Positions 9,194-17,206 of a stretch of 64,000 bases of DNA are shown piece after piece. How positions within the stretch are numbered: the stretch's first letter is position 1; every line of letters begins with the position of its first letter. Below the pieces are notes generated by a model. It was not told the origin of the DNA and ran no database searches. It was given only the letters and a program-made list of their open reading frames with translations. Origin of the DNA: CAZMSQ01 sp964569025 (GTDB lineage: Bacteria; Bacteroidota; Bacteroidia; Chitinophagales; Saprospiraceae); assembly GCA_964569025.1 (NCBI GenBank), contig CAZMSQ010000011.1:1-64000 (forward strand). Reading direction: 5' to 3'. The translations under genes were made by a program, and so were the position numbers.

Positions 9194-12100
9194 TCAACCA
9201 TCTCCCTGCTGGGCTTTCTTCTGGCTTTCGATTGCTTTGAGCTGTTCCTGGGCCTCCTTGATTTTTTTCTGGAGCTCATCGAGTTGGGCCTGAGCGGCAT
9301 TCATTTGCGTTTTCAATTGGGTTGATGCGTCCAGGGCTGCTCTTTTCTCGGTTTCGAGATTTTCGAGTTCAAGGCTGACTGTTTCTAGTTTTTGGCGCGC
9401 AGAGATCTCAGCCAGTTCGGCATCAGCCCGGGTGGATTCAAGTTGTTCAATTTTGCGTTTTTCTTCGGCAATCAGAGTGGCTGTTTCAGCTTTCACTGCG
9501 GTAATTTGCTCTCTTGACTGGGCTCTGGCATCATAGATGGCCTCCGAGGCTTCTTGTTCGGCGGTGGCAATTTCTTCAAGTGATGCAATGCGTGCTTTTT
9601 CTGCCTCAGACTGGTATTGGGCTCTCTTTGCGGCGGCCTCTGACCGTGCTTGCGCGATGGTCGCGTTTGCCGAGTCACGTGCAGCATCTATGGCGGTCCG
9701 GTTTTCTGCTTCGGCTTCTGCTGCCTGGCGGGCCAGATCCGCGAGCTGGTTTTGGAGGCTGACTCTGGCTTCGGCCTCTGATTCGGCGGCTTGCTGGCGA
9801 ATTGCCTTGACTTCATTGGCTGCTTCTTCGCGGGCTGATGCGACTGACTCGGCGGCTTCTTCGCGGGCCTTCAGGGCACTGAGTGCTGCCTCTTCTTTGC
9901 TTTGGGCAACTTGCTGGCGGGCAGCCTGAAGTTCCTGCGCCAGTTGTTCTTTCACTGCTGCCAGCTCTGTAGCAGCTGACTCTTTGGCCTGAGCCACGCT
10001 GGCTGCAATTTGTTCGCGCTCACGGGCACTGTTTTCACGAGCCGATCGCACGGCTTCAGCTTCTTCACTTTGAATCGTGGCAATCTGCTCAGCAGCAGAT
10101 TTCTTTGCCTCAGCGATGGCCTCTGCAGATGCCTGTTTGGCAAGGGCAGTGCTTTCCATTGCCTTTGCCATTTCAGTGGCAGAGCGTTCCCTGACGGCTC
10201 TGAGTTCTGCCTCAGCCTTTTCACGGGCTGTCACAATCTCTTCAGCCGTCATGTGCTCTACCTCCTTCTCCTTTTCTTTTGCGAGAGCGATCTTTTGCTC
10301 AACCTCTTTTTGGATTTCGACAATGCGATTTTGGGCAGCAATCTTTGCCTGCTCCATGTCCTTAAGATATTGCTCGCGAGCAATCGTAGCCTGTTCATTA
10401 GCTGTTTTTACACGTGCCTCGGCTTCGATTCGTGCCTTTTCAATCTCAGCTTCGGCCTTTTTCCGAGACTGAGCCACAGCCTCTGCAGATTCTGCAAGGG
10501 CTGCCTCTTGCTTTGCTTTGGCTTCCTGAAGGACCTTCTGGAGTTCTGCTTCTAATCGTATTTTCTCCTGCTCCGCAAGTGCCCGCGCAGAGGCAACTTC
10601 TTGCGCAATTGCAGCCTTTTCCTCTTCGGCCCGCTTTCTGGCTGACTGGATTTCAGTGGCGGCTTCTGTATTGATTTGAGACACTGCCTGATTTGCCTTC
10701 TGGCGCGCATCAGCAACTTCAGCGGCGGTTTGTTCGCGGGCCGATTCAATTTCAGTGGCGGCGAGTTGTTTTTCCTCCGCCACCTGCTTTCTGGTCATGT
10801 TAATCTCCTCTGCCGCTCGTCTTCTGGCTTCCGTAACTTCCACAGCTGCCGACTCTTTCTCCTTTGCAATTTGTTCTTTGAGATCGGCAATTTCTGCCAC
10901 AGAAGCTTCCCGGATAAGCGCCTTCTCCTCTTCCACCTTTCTTCGTGCCTCAGCCAGTTCAACTGCTATACGCTGCTTTTCCAACACAGCATTCTCCCGA
11001 ATCTGCGCCACCTCCCTCGCAGTTTCTTCCTTGATCGATAAAATCTGCTCTGACGCTGTTTTCTGGGCTGTGACAACATCATCTACTGTCCGTTCTCTTT
11101 CGACAGCGGCCTGCTGCCTCGCTGCTTCAATGGTGGTGGAGGTCTCTTTGCGAATGCGCAGCAACTCCCCTTCTGCGTTCTCGCGAGCCGATGCAATTTC
11201 ATCTGCGTACTCAGTCTTCGCAACCTGAAGTTGCTGTTGCACACGCGATATTTCTTCTGCAGCCTTAGACCTTGCTGCGGCAACTTCTTCTGCTGTTTCG
11301 AGATGCACCCGCTGGATTTCCTCGGCCGCCTTCCGCCGGGTTTCCATGACATCCAAATTGATGCGCTCAATTTCCGTGCGTGCTTTTTGACGAGCCTCAG
11401 CCACCATGGCATTGAATTCCTCCCGCGACTTTTCAATCTCTTCCTGCGAGCGCTTCCGGGCATCCAGCACATCCTGCGCATATTGCGCTTTTTTGGACTC
11501 CGCGTTATCTCTGGCAGTGCCCACTTCTAACTGTAACTCCCGCTTTGTTTCATCCGTCCTTTGCCTCTCACTCACAATTTCTTGCCTTAAACGCTCCTTT
11601 TCCCTTTCGAGCTGCTTTTTGAGTTCCTCCAGTTCCTGATCATTCAGGGCAGAAATATCAGCTACCTTGCGCACTGTTGGCTGGCCTGAGGCAGGCGGTG
11701 TGGACTCAGATCTGGCAGATGGCTGAGACGTCGGTGCTGATGGTTTTACCGATTCTTCGGCAGCAACTGGCTGGGCAGGAGCTGTCACAACACGGTCAGG
11801 ATCAAGCGTTGTTAGAAGACAATTGGCAAGGTTTCGCAACTCCGTCACCCGATTTTCAGAAATGGTGAATTTTCGCATCTGATTGGAGCCATCACTGAAA
11901 TAACTTTTGATATAGAGGGTGTTGACTGAAGAGGTGGCAAGCCACTCGAGGAGCTCCATATCCATCTGGACCGAATTCTGGTAAAACGGAATTCCTCCTT
12001 GCACGGAAGACTCCCGCAAATCAAGAAACCGGAAATTCCGACGATTCTTGTTGTTGTCCATTAATGTCAGTTCATCTCCGACCTTTAAGGACTCCCCCCC

Positions 12101-12322
12101 TTTGGAAGAAACCACTGCGGTCACTCCTCGCTCATTGAGCACAAGACCCATGTTGTAGCTATACTCCGCCCGAATGACGAGTGTCATTTGAGTCGTCTTT
12201 AAAATCTGTGTGCCGTTTATAACCTTGTTCTCTGCAATAATTGTACTGCAATCCTGTGCTCTGCCCGGCAGGCCAACAACAAAAGACAGCAGGAAGACTA
12301 AAAGAACTCTGTGTTGCACCAT
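9194..12322 (-). CDS. Secreted long coiled-coil protein of unknown function
   Basis: About 1042 residues from the ATG at 12322 (MVQHRVLLVFLLSFVVGLPG, then a signal-peptidase-like RAQ end). A further in-frame ATG at 12355 is less likely because a TAnnTTTG promoter element at 12366-12373 would put the transcript start almost on it. Residues about 25-175 form a small globular, probably beta-rich head (TLVIRAEYSYNMGLVLNERG, DELTLMDNNKNRRNFRFLDL). A Pro/Ser/Thr/Ala linker (about 180-215) leads into roughly 820 residues of uninterrupted Ala/Glu/Arg/Lys/Gln-rich helix to the C terminus, with recurring blocks such as ARRRAAEEI. Almost no Pro, Gly or Cys occurs there, so an extended rod is expected. 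No T9SS tail or membrane anchor is visible; it is probably periplasmic or exported. The family was not recognised. Confidence 0.8.
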   Translation of the reverse strand: MVQHRVLLVFLLSFVVGLPGRAQDCSTIIAENKVINGTQILKTTQMTLVIRAEYSYNMGLVLNERGVTAVVSSKGGESLKVGDELTLMDNNKNRRNFRFLDLRESSVQGGIPFYQNSVQMDMELLEWLATSSVNTLYIKSYFSDGSNQMRKFTISENRVTELRNLANCLLTTLDPDRVVTAPAQPVAAEESVKPSAPTSQPSARSESTPPASGQPTVRKVADISALNDQELEELKKQLEREKERLRQEIVSERQRTDETKRELQLEVGTARDNAESKKAQYAQDVLDARKRSQEEIEKSREEFNAMVAEARQKARTEIERINLDVMETRRKAAEEIQRVHLETAEEVAAARSKAAEEISRVQQQLQVAKTEYADEIASARENAEGELLRIRKETSTTIEAARQQAAVERERTVDDVVTAQKTASEQILSIKEETAREVAQIRENAVLEKQRIAVELAEARRKVEEEKALIREASVAEIADLKEQIAKEKESAAVEVTEARRRAAEEINMTRKQVAEEKQLAATEIESAREQTAAEVADARQKANQAVSQINTEAATEIQSARKRAEEEKAAIAQEVASARALAEQEKIRLEAELQKVLQEAKAKQEAALAESAEAVAQSRKKAEAEIEKARIEAEARVKTANEQATIAREQYLKDMEQAKIAAQNRIVEIQKEVEQKIALAKEKEKEVEHMTAEEIVTAREKAEAELRAVRERSATEMAKAMESTALAKQASAEAIAEAKKSAAEQIATIQSEEAEAVRSARENSAREREQIAASVAQAKESAATELAAVKEQLAQELQAARQQVAQSKEEAALSALKAREEAAESVASAREEAANEVKAIRQQAAESEAEARVSLQNQLADLARQAAEAEAENRTAIDAARDSANATIAQARSEAAAKRAQYQSEAEKARIASLEEIATAEQEASEAIYDARAQSREQITAVKAETATLIAEEKRKIEQLESTRADAELAEISARQKLETVSLELENLETEKRAALDASTQLKTQMNAAQAQLDELQKKIKEAQEQLKAIESQKKAQQGDG
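9200..11660 (-). repeat. Internally repetitive region coding for the coiled-coil rod
   Basis: The DNA encodes about 820 residues of near-repeats built from A-A-E-E-I / A-R-x-x-A blocks. Several stretches can be written in 11-residue rows, which would suit hendecad packing, but the register is imperfect (intervals of 18 as well as 22 residues occur between RxKAxxEI blocks). The biased composition also opens several long antisense frames, which are not genes. Confidence 0.6.
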
Positions 12323-12365
12323 GGTGAGACCGGATTTGAAAGATGGAACGAGCATAATTACCCTA

Positions 12366-12373
12366 CAAATATA
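12366..12373 (-). promoter_or_regulatory. Predicted -7 element of the coiled-coil gene
   Basis: TATATTTG on the minus strand, a perfect TAnnTTTG match 44 bases upstream of the ATG at 12322. Its position argues against the in-frame ATG at 12355. Confidence 0.55.
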
Positions 12374-12516
12374 ATTTTGATTCAGCCCTTTTCATAATAA
12401 AAAGACTTCCATATGGATAAGGCTGACAAAAATTGTTTCCTATTTTTCTGTACGATTTGTTGCAATATTCAAAATAATTTTTGAAATTTGCAACATTGTG
12501 TTTTAATTATTTTATC

Positions 12517-13392
12517 ATGATGCCATATAAGCACCCTCATTTGCCTGCCACCTCTTCTCCTCACCATGCACTGCCCGAACCAGCAATGGCACTTCCAACA
12601 CCTTACTGGTGGATATTGATTGGTTTCGGGCTGATGCTCTGGCTTTCAGGAAATACGCCATTTCCACAGCCGACATTGTTTTCGAATTCTCGAATCATCA
12701 ACAGTTCTGTTTCAGCAGTCAGGACAGGAACTGGTCCGGACAGACCAACAAGTTCTTTTGGAAGGTCAGACGATGCAGTTTCTGAGGCCCCATCCACCAT
12801 TCATGCTTCTGTACCTCCACCCATGAACATCTCACTGCTGACACCCAGTGAACCAGAACCCGAAGTCCAATTTCGAAACCTGACATTTCTGCTAAGCCCT
12901 GATTATGCCTCTCGAAAAGGCATTCCAACTCATCTCGTAGAGCTAAAGCGCCAAAAATGCTTGAACTATATGAAACGATTTGGGCCGATTGCCCGGCAAG
13001 AAATGGAACTATACGGCATTCCTGCAAGTATCAAGTTGGCTCAAGGGCTTCTCGAGAGCGATGTTGGAGAAAGCACTCTTGCAACCGATAACAGAAACCA
13101 CTTTGGGATCAAATGCTTTTCAAAGACCTGCTCCAAAGGGCACTGCAGCAATCACAATGATGATAGCCACAAAGATTTTTTCAGGATATATTCGTCCGCA
13201 TGGGAAAGTTACCGTGCTCACAGCCAGTTTCTTCAGCAAGACAGATACCGGCACCTCAGGCGATTGGCTGAAAACGATTACAAGGGATGGGCGCATGGCC
13301 TGAAAAATGCCGGGTATGCAACTGATCCTGCGTATCCTGATAAACTGATAGCAATCATAGAAGGACTTGGCCTTCAGGATTGGGATCAATAG
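12517..13392 (+). CDS. Glucosaminidase-domain peptidoglycan hydrolase with N-terminal membrane anchor
   Basis: 291 residues from the ATG at 12517 (a second ATG follows directly; a TTG at 12481 is in frame but lacks support). One hydrophobic segment near residues 31-48 (WWILIGFGLMLWLS) likely anchors the protein in the inner membrane. A variable Ser/Pro-rich linker follows. The C-terminal 150 residues are a mannosyl-glycoprotein endo-beta-N-acetylglucosaminidase (FlgJ-type) domain: GPIARQEMELYGIPASIKLAQGLLES contains the putative catalytic Glu, then NHFGIKC with a cysteine-containing loop (FSKTCSKGHCSNHNDD) and SAWESYRAHSQFL. The role is cleavage of peptidoglycan glycan strands during growth or remodelling. 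Bacteroidota genomes commonly carry this cysteine-bearing variant. Confidence 0.88.
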   Translation: MMPYKHPHLPATSSPHHALPEPAMALPTPYWWILIGFGLMLWLSGNTPFPQPTLFSNSRIINSSVSAVRTGTGPDRPTSSFGRSDDAVSEAPSTIHASVPPPMNISLLTPSEPEPEVQFRNLTFLLSPDYASRKGIPTHLVELKRQKCLNYMKRFGPIARQEMELYGIPASIKLAQGLLESDVGESTLATDNRNHFGIKCFSKTCSKGHCSNHNDDSHKDFFRIYSSAWESYRAHSQFLQQDRYRHLRRLAENDYKGWAHGLKNAGYATDPAYPDKLIAIIEGLGLQDWDQ

Positions 13393-13416
13393 CCATTTTT
13401 TCGGTTACCAAAATCG

Positions 13417-13424
13417 TACATTTG
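13417..13424 (+). promoter_or_regulatory. Predicted -7 element of the 3-hydroxyacyl-CoA dehydrogenase gene
   Basis: TACATTTG matches TAnnTTTG, 53 bases upstream of the ATG at 13477, in the 84-base space after the glucosaminidase gene. Confidence 0.5.
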
Positions 13425-13476
13425 CCCCGAAATCAGGTACGCTGATATTGGCACGTTACCTCTCAAATCTCAACAG

Positions 13477-14367
13477 ATGAACAACATTACCGTCATCGGC
13501 GCCGGCACCATGGGAAACGGCATTGCTCATGTTTTTGCTATGAATGGTTTTCAGGTCAGCCTGGTCGATCTGTCAGAAGATGTCCTCAACCAAGCCAGAA
13601 ATACCATTGAGAAAAACCTGAGCCGTATGGTTCAAAAAGAAAAAATATCAGAGTCCGATAAATCCCGGACGCTCGAAAGTTTGTCATTTCATACGGATAT
13701 GAGGTTTGCATCAAAAACGGCAGATCTCATTGTAGAGGCAGCGACCGAGCGGCTAGATCTCAAGCTTGAAATTTTCAGATCCATCGATGCCGCATCTCCT
13801 TCACATACAATTCTGGCAACCAACACTTCATCAATTTCAATTACAAAAATCGGCTCAGCAACCTCCCGGCCTGACAAGGTCATAGGCATGCATTTCATGA
13901 ATCCGGTTCCTGTTATGAAACTCGTAGAAGTCATTAGGGGCTATGCGACCAGCGACGAGGTGACTTCGACCATCATGGCACTCTCCGAAAGACTCGGGAA
14001 AGTCCCTGTCGAGGTCAATGATTATCCCGGCTTTGTTGCCAATCGCATTCTAATGCCAATGATCAATGAAGCTATTTATACACTGTTTGAAGGTGTTGCC
14101 GGGGTCTCAGAAATAGACACCGTCATGAAGCTCGGAATGGCACACCCGATGGGTCCGCTTCAACTCGCAGATTTTATCGGACTGGATGTTTGCCTGTCAA
14201 TCCTGAATGTCCTGCACGATGGCTTTGGCCAGCCAAAATATGCACCCTGCCCACTGCTTGTAAATATGGTGACTGCAGGAAAATTAGGCATGAAATCAGG
14301 TGAAGGCTTTTATTCCTATACCCATGGCACCAAAGAGTTGAGAGTCGCTCCGACATTCGAATCCTAA
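13477..14367 (+). CDS. 3-hydroxyacyl-CoA (3-hydroxybutyryl-CoA) dehydrogenase
   Basis: 296 residues, the normal size of single-function members. The NAD-binding motif VIGAGTMGNGIAHVFAMNG is at residues 5-23. Later family signatures are TNTSSISIT, IGMHFMNPVPVMKLVEVI, NDYPGFVANRILMPMINEAI (the dimer and active-site region), GMAHPMGPLQLADFIGLDV and GKLGMKSGEGFY at the C terminus. It oxidises 3-hydroxyacyl-CoA to 3-ketoacyl-CoA with NAD(P) in beta-oxidation or butyrate-type metabolism; the sequence alone does not fix the chain length. It stands alone in transcription, with its own promoter-like element, and converges on the di-heme peroxidase gene. Confidence 0.93.
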   Translation: MNNITVIGAGTMGNGIAHVFAMNGFQVSLVDLSEDVLNQARNTIEKNLSRMVQKEKISESDKSRTLESLSFHTDMRFASKTADLIVEAATERLDLKLEIFRSIDAASPSHTILATNTSSISITKIGSATSRPDKVIGMHFMNPVPVMKLVEVIRGYATSDEVTSTIMALSERLGKVPVEVNDYPGFVANRILMPMINEAIYTLFEGVAGVSEIDTVMKLGMAHPMGPLQLADFIGLDVCLSILNVLHDGFGQPKYAPCPLLVNMVTAGKLGMKSGEGFYSYTHGTKELRVAPTFES

Positions 14368-14410
14368 TTCAGAGATTCGTTGCGTTGTGCTTTTTGAGAC
14401 CAGGTAATCA

Positions 14411-15553
14411 CTATTCAAAAGGATTGGTGAGGTCAGCATTTGATGTAAGCTGATCATCAGTGAGCATCCTGAGAAAAGCAACAATCTGGGCTTTTTGCTC
14501 GTCGTTTAACCCCAAAGGATAGAGCAGTGGATCTTCGTTGATTGCTGTGTGGCCACCGGAATTGTAATGCTCAACCACCTCCTCAAGTGAATTGAACCGA
14601 CCATCATGCATATATGGGGCTGTCAATTCGATGTTTCGCAGTGTTGGTATCCGAAATAAACCATTGTCAAGCAGGCGGCCGGTTACAGCCCCTCTGCCAG
14701 GATCCTCAAAATTCAGCAAGTCCTGTGTCGTTGGTCCAACCGAATCCAACCCGTTATTTCGATACTCATTCGTCGTCATTAAAAAGCCAGTGTGACAATG
14801 CCCGCATTCTGCATCAGGCAAAAACTCGTCAGAGTCGAAAAACATATCATGACCAGCAATCTCATCATCTGTAGGAATATAGGCACCACGCAAAAAGCGA
14901 TCGTATTTTGAAGTGCCGCTGCTGAGCATGATACGCTCGAATTGAGCGAGCGCCCGTACGGCAAGATCTCTTGTAATTTCCCGGGTGGAAGAGATACCAA
15001 ATGCCTTTCGAAACATATCCGGATACAGAGGGTGGTTTTGCAGTTTTCGCTCAACATTCGGCCATGTGTTGTGCAGTTCGACAGGATCTTCAACCGGAAG
15101 AACTGCTTGTTCCTCCAGGGTTGCAACCCGACCATCCCAAAAAAGGCCTCTGTCGTAATATGCCACATTCACCAAAGACATGGAAGACCGCCGGGCAGGA
15201 AGTCCATCGATGCCAATTGGAAAATCCGAATTATCTGAAAATGCTGCTTGTGGGAGATGGCATGATGCACATGCCATGGTGCTGTCTCCCGACAAAATTG
15301 GGTCATAAAACAAGAAGCGACCAAGCTGAACACCATCTTCAGTCAAGGGATTGTCAGATGGAACCGGGAGCGGAGGAAACCCAGGAGGCAGGGTGTACTC
15401 GTAGGGTTCCGGTTCATACGCAATGTGAAGAAGCGATTTCACACCATCAGAATCTTCATCTCCTGGAAAACCAGATCCTTCTCCACATCCGACGGAAAGC
15501 AACAACAAACCTGCAATCAAAATGGATGCAAGAAAATTGTTACGCATGGTCAT
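14411..15553 (-). CDS. Di-heme cytochrome c peroxidase, MauG/MbnH-like lipoprotein
   Basis: 380 residues with a lipoprotein signal (LLLLSVGCGEG, lipid Cys near residue 23). Two c-type heme motifs are visible: CASCH (about residue 95) and CGHCH (about 250). Between them are LVNVAYYDRGLFWDGRVATLEEQAVLPVEDP, typical of the CcpA/MauG superfamily, and near the C terminus RIPTLRNIELTAPYMHDGRFNSLEEVVEHYNSGG. The family reduces peroxide or uses it to modify a partner protein. Here the partner is suggested by the neighbour: the gene starts 12 bases after the stop of an MbnP-like gene. MbnH, a MauG-like enzyme, is known to oxidise a Trp of MbnP to kynurenine. A two-ATG start (15553 or 15547) leaves a small ambiguity. 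Confidence 0.92.
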   Translation of the reverse strand: MTMRNNFLASILIAGLLLLSVGCGEGSGFPGDEDSDGVKSLLHIAYEPEPYEYTLPPGFPPLPVPSDNPLTEDGVQLGRFLFYDPILSGDSTMACASCHLPQAAFSDNSDFPIGIDGLPARRSSMSLVNVAYYDRGLFWDGRVATLEEQAVLPVEDPVELHNTWPNVERKLQNHPLYPDMFRKAFGISSTREITRDLAVRALAQFERIMLSSGTSKYDRFLRGAYIPTDDEIAGHDMFFDSDEFLPDAECGHCHTGFLMTTNEYRNNGLDSVGPTTQDLLNFEDPGRGAVTGRLLDNGLFRIPTLRNIELTAPYMHDGRFNSLEEVVEHYNSGGHTAINEDPLLYPLGLNDEQKAQIVAFLRMLTDDQLTSNADLTNPFE

Positions 15554-15565
15554 GTGTTATCTTTT

Positions 15566-16366
15566 TTATTTCAGAACTTGAAAAGCCATCCGCGCATTTG
15601 CTGCTACCTTTTCTGCAACGTCTTCGTCGGTATCTTCCCAAATATCTACCCCATTTAGCAAAATAAAGACATCCAACAACACGTGAATCTCAGCGTCAAA
15701 TCCGGTGACTTGTAAAAGTGTAACGCCATTCTCGAGAAAAACGTTTTCTGAAAACCTCAAAAGGACTTCTCGCGACAAATCCGGGTCTTCGATGCTTGTA
15801 AAATGAATGGCAAAATCTGCCATGGATTGCGACATCGTATCAAGGAGCACTGGAACACCGCTTCTGACAGGGTGACCTACCGGGAATAATTCCGGAGAAG
15901 CGCTCTCCAGATGTGCAGGGAGGCCAAAAGAAAACGACAAACTGTCAAATTGGATGCCAGGGTGTATGAATGTACCTGTGCTCGTGGCACTCTCTCCGGG
16001 CATAAAACGAATCACATCGTCAATTATGCTGATCGACGGAGAATCAATGACCAGCAATTCTTCAACTCTGTAAGCACCTTGATGTGTAGACGATTGAAGA
16101 GCAAAATCTGAAAGAAACCCTTCCAAAGCTGTAAACCTGACAGAGTCAGCTCCAATCACAAACGTCTGATTCAGTTGGAAGTCCAAGGTATCCCATCGAA
16201 AATCAAGGTCAATCATGAGTCCGGGGTATTCGCAGCAGCAATTCCGGTCGGCCGTTACCTCAAAATTGAGTGCCTGCTCATCGAGGCATCCGTCTTTTGG
16301 CTCGCTGCAAGAATACAAAACCAGAAGGAAGGACAAACCTGAGATGAGCGGTGATAGTTTAACCAT
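15566..16366 (-). CDS. MbnP-like lipoprotein, probable partner of the MauG/MbnH-like enzyme
   Basis: About 266 residues from the ATG at 16366, which overlaps the stop of the upstream exonuclease gene by 8 bases (ATGs at 16381 and 16390 are also in frame). A lipoprotein signal ends in LVLYSCSEP. A cysteine cluster (CLDEQALNF...NCCCEY) follows. The core then matches the MbnP family outline: LDFRWDTLDFQLNQ, a SVRFTALEGFLSDFAL strand pair, ELLVIDSP and a SLSFSFGLP stretch. MbnP proteins bind copper in the periplasm after their MbnH partner converts a Trp to kynurenine. Two Trp are visible in the mature part (in FRWDTL and DIWEDTDED); which, if either, is modified cannot be told. The family call is from pattern memory but the gene pairing strengthens it. 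Confidence 0.75.
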   Translation of the reverse strand: MVKLSPLISGLSFLLVLYSCSEPKDGCLDEQALNFEVTADRNCCCEYPGLMIDLDFRWDTLDFQLNQTFVIGADSVRFTALEGFLSDFALQSSTHQGAYRVEELLVIDSPSISIIDDVIRFMPGESATSTGTFIHPGIQFDSLSFSFGLPAHLESASPELFPVGHPVRSGVPVLLDTMSQSMADFAIHFTSIEDPDLSREVLLRFSENVFLENGVTLLQVTGFDAEIHVLLDVFILLNGVDIWEDTDEDVAEKVAANARMAFQVLK

Positions 16367-17183
16367 TCTTCTGATTCCGCTCATAATCACTGACTAATTC
16401 CCGGATTATTTCTTTTACTTGAAATGAAAACTCCTTGTTCAGCATCCATGAAAGATACTGCTTGTCTTCCGATAGGGTTTTTCCCACAGGTTTTCCGACA
16501 TATTTTCCAAAATTAAATACAATCTCACCATTGTGATCACGCTTCAACCGCTGGGTGGCATCCACCAGCCTGTGATCTGTGGTAAACTCATGGAGTGCTT
16601 TGATGTCATTGCGCACGGGCTGGGGAATTACCTCTCCATCGTCTGAAATCAAGTCTGTCCCGGCATATTTTTCAAGCTGCCCTTTGAGCACACTCACGGT
16701 GGCCCGGACATCTGCCAGTGCGTCATGCGCATCATCAAGTTCTTCATCGCAATAGAACCTCATTGCTGCCTTGAGGTTCCGTGGTTCCATCTTATAGAAG
16801 ATCCGCTGCACATCGATGGTCCGGCGGCTATTCATATCGAAATTAATACCGACCCGCCCGAACTCCTCAATAAGCATCGGGATATCAAACCTGTTGCTGT
16901 TGTACCCCGCCAGGTCAGCGTCTCCAATAAATGAGTAAATCTTATCTGCTACCTGCGGAAACGTTGGCTTGTTAGCAAGATCTGCATTGGTCAGCCCATG
17001 AACCTGCATGGCCTCCTCAGAAATCGGAATACCCGGATTGATGAGCATAGAAAGTTCATCCGGCTCAATCTTCTTTGGAGAAAACTTGAGAATCGCTATT
17101 TGGACGATTCGATCGCGGACAACATTGAGACCGGTTGCCTCCAGGTCAAAAAAGCATAAGTCCTTCTTCAGGTTAAAAGCCAT
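16359..17183 (-). CDS. DnaQ-like 3'-5' exonuclease
   Basis: 274 residues. The N-terminal 180 residues form a DEDDh exonuclease: CFFDLEATGLN (first acidic pair), the LAGYNSNRFDIPMLIEEF motif and HDALADVRAT (His and last Asp). A C-terminal extension (NGEIVFNFGKYVGKPVGKTL...YLSWMLNKEFSFQVKEII) resembles the C-terminal segment seen on exonuclease-X-like proteins of Bacteroidota. It acts on DNA or RNA 3' ends, either as a stand-alone proofreading-type nuclease or in repair; it is too short and differently tailed to be called DNA polymerase III epsilon with confidence. It is in the middle of a seven-gene minus-strand run. Confidence 0.88.
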   Translation of the reverse strand: MAFNLKKDLCFFDLEATGLNVVRDRIVQIAILKFSPKKIEPDELSMLINPGIPISEEAMQVHGLTNADLANKPTFPQVADKIYSFIGDADLAGYNSNRFDIPMLIEEFGRVGINFDMNSRRTIDVQRIFYKMEPRNLKAAMRFYCDEELDDAHDALADVRATVSVLKGQLEKYAGTDLISDDGEVIPQPVRNDIKALHEFTTDHRLVDATQRLKRDHNGEIVFNFGKYVGKPVGKTLSEDKQYLSWMLNKEFSFQVKEIIRELVSDYERNQKNG

Positions 17184-17206
17184 CAGTCCTTCAATTTTAT
17201 TGCCGC

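Noticed and set aside
9514..11639. Several plus-strand open frames of 80-180 codons
   Set aside because: They are antisense to the biased Ala/Glu/Arg codons of the coiled-coil gene and are Ser/Ala/Cys/Phe-rich by composition only.
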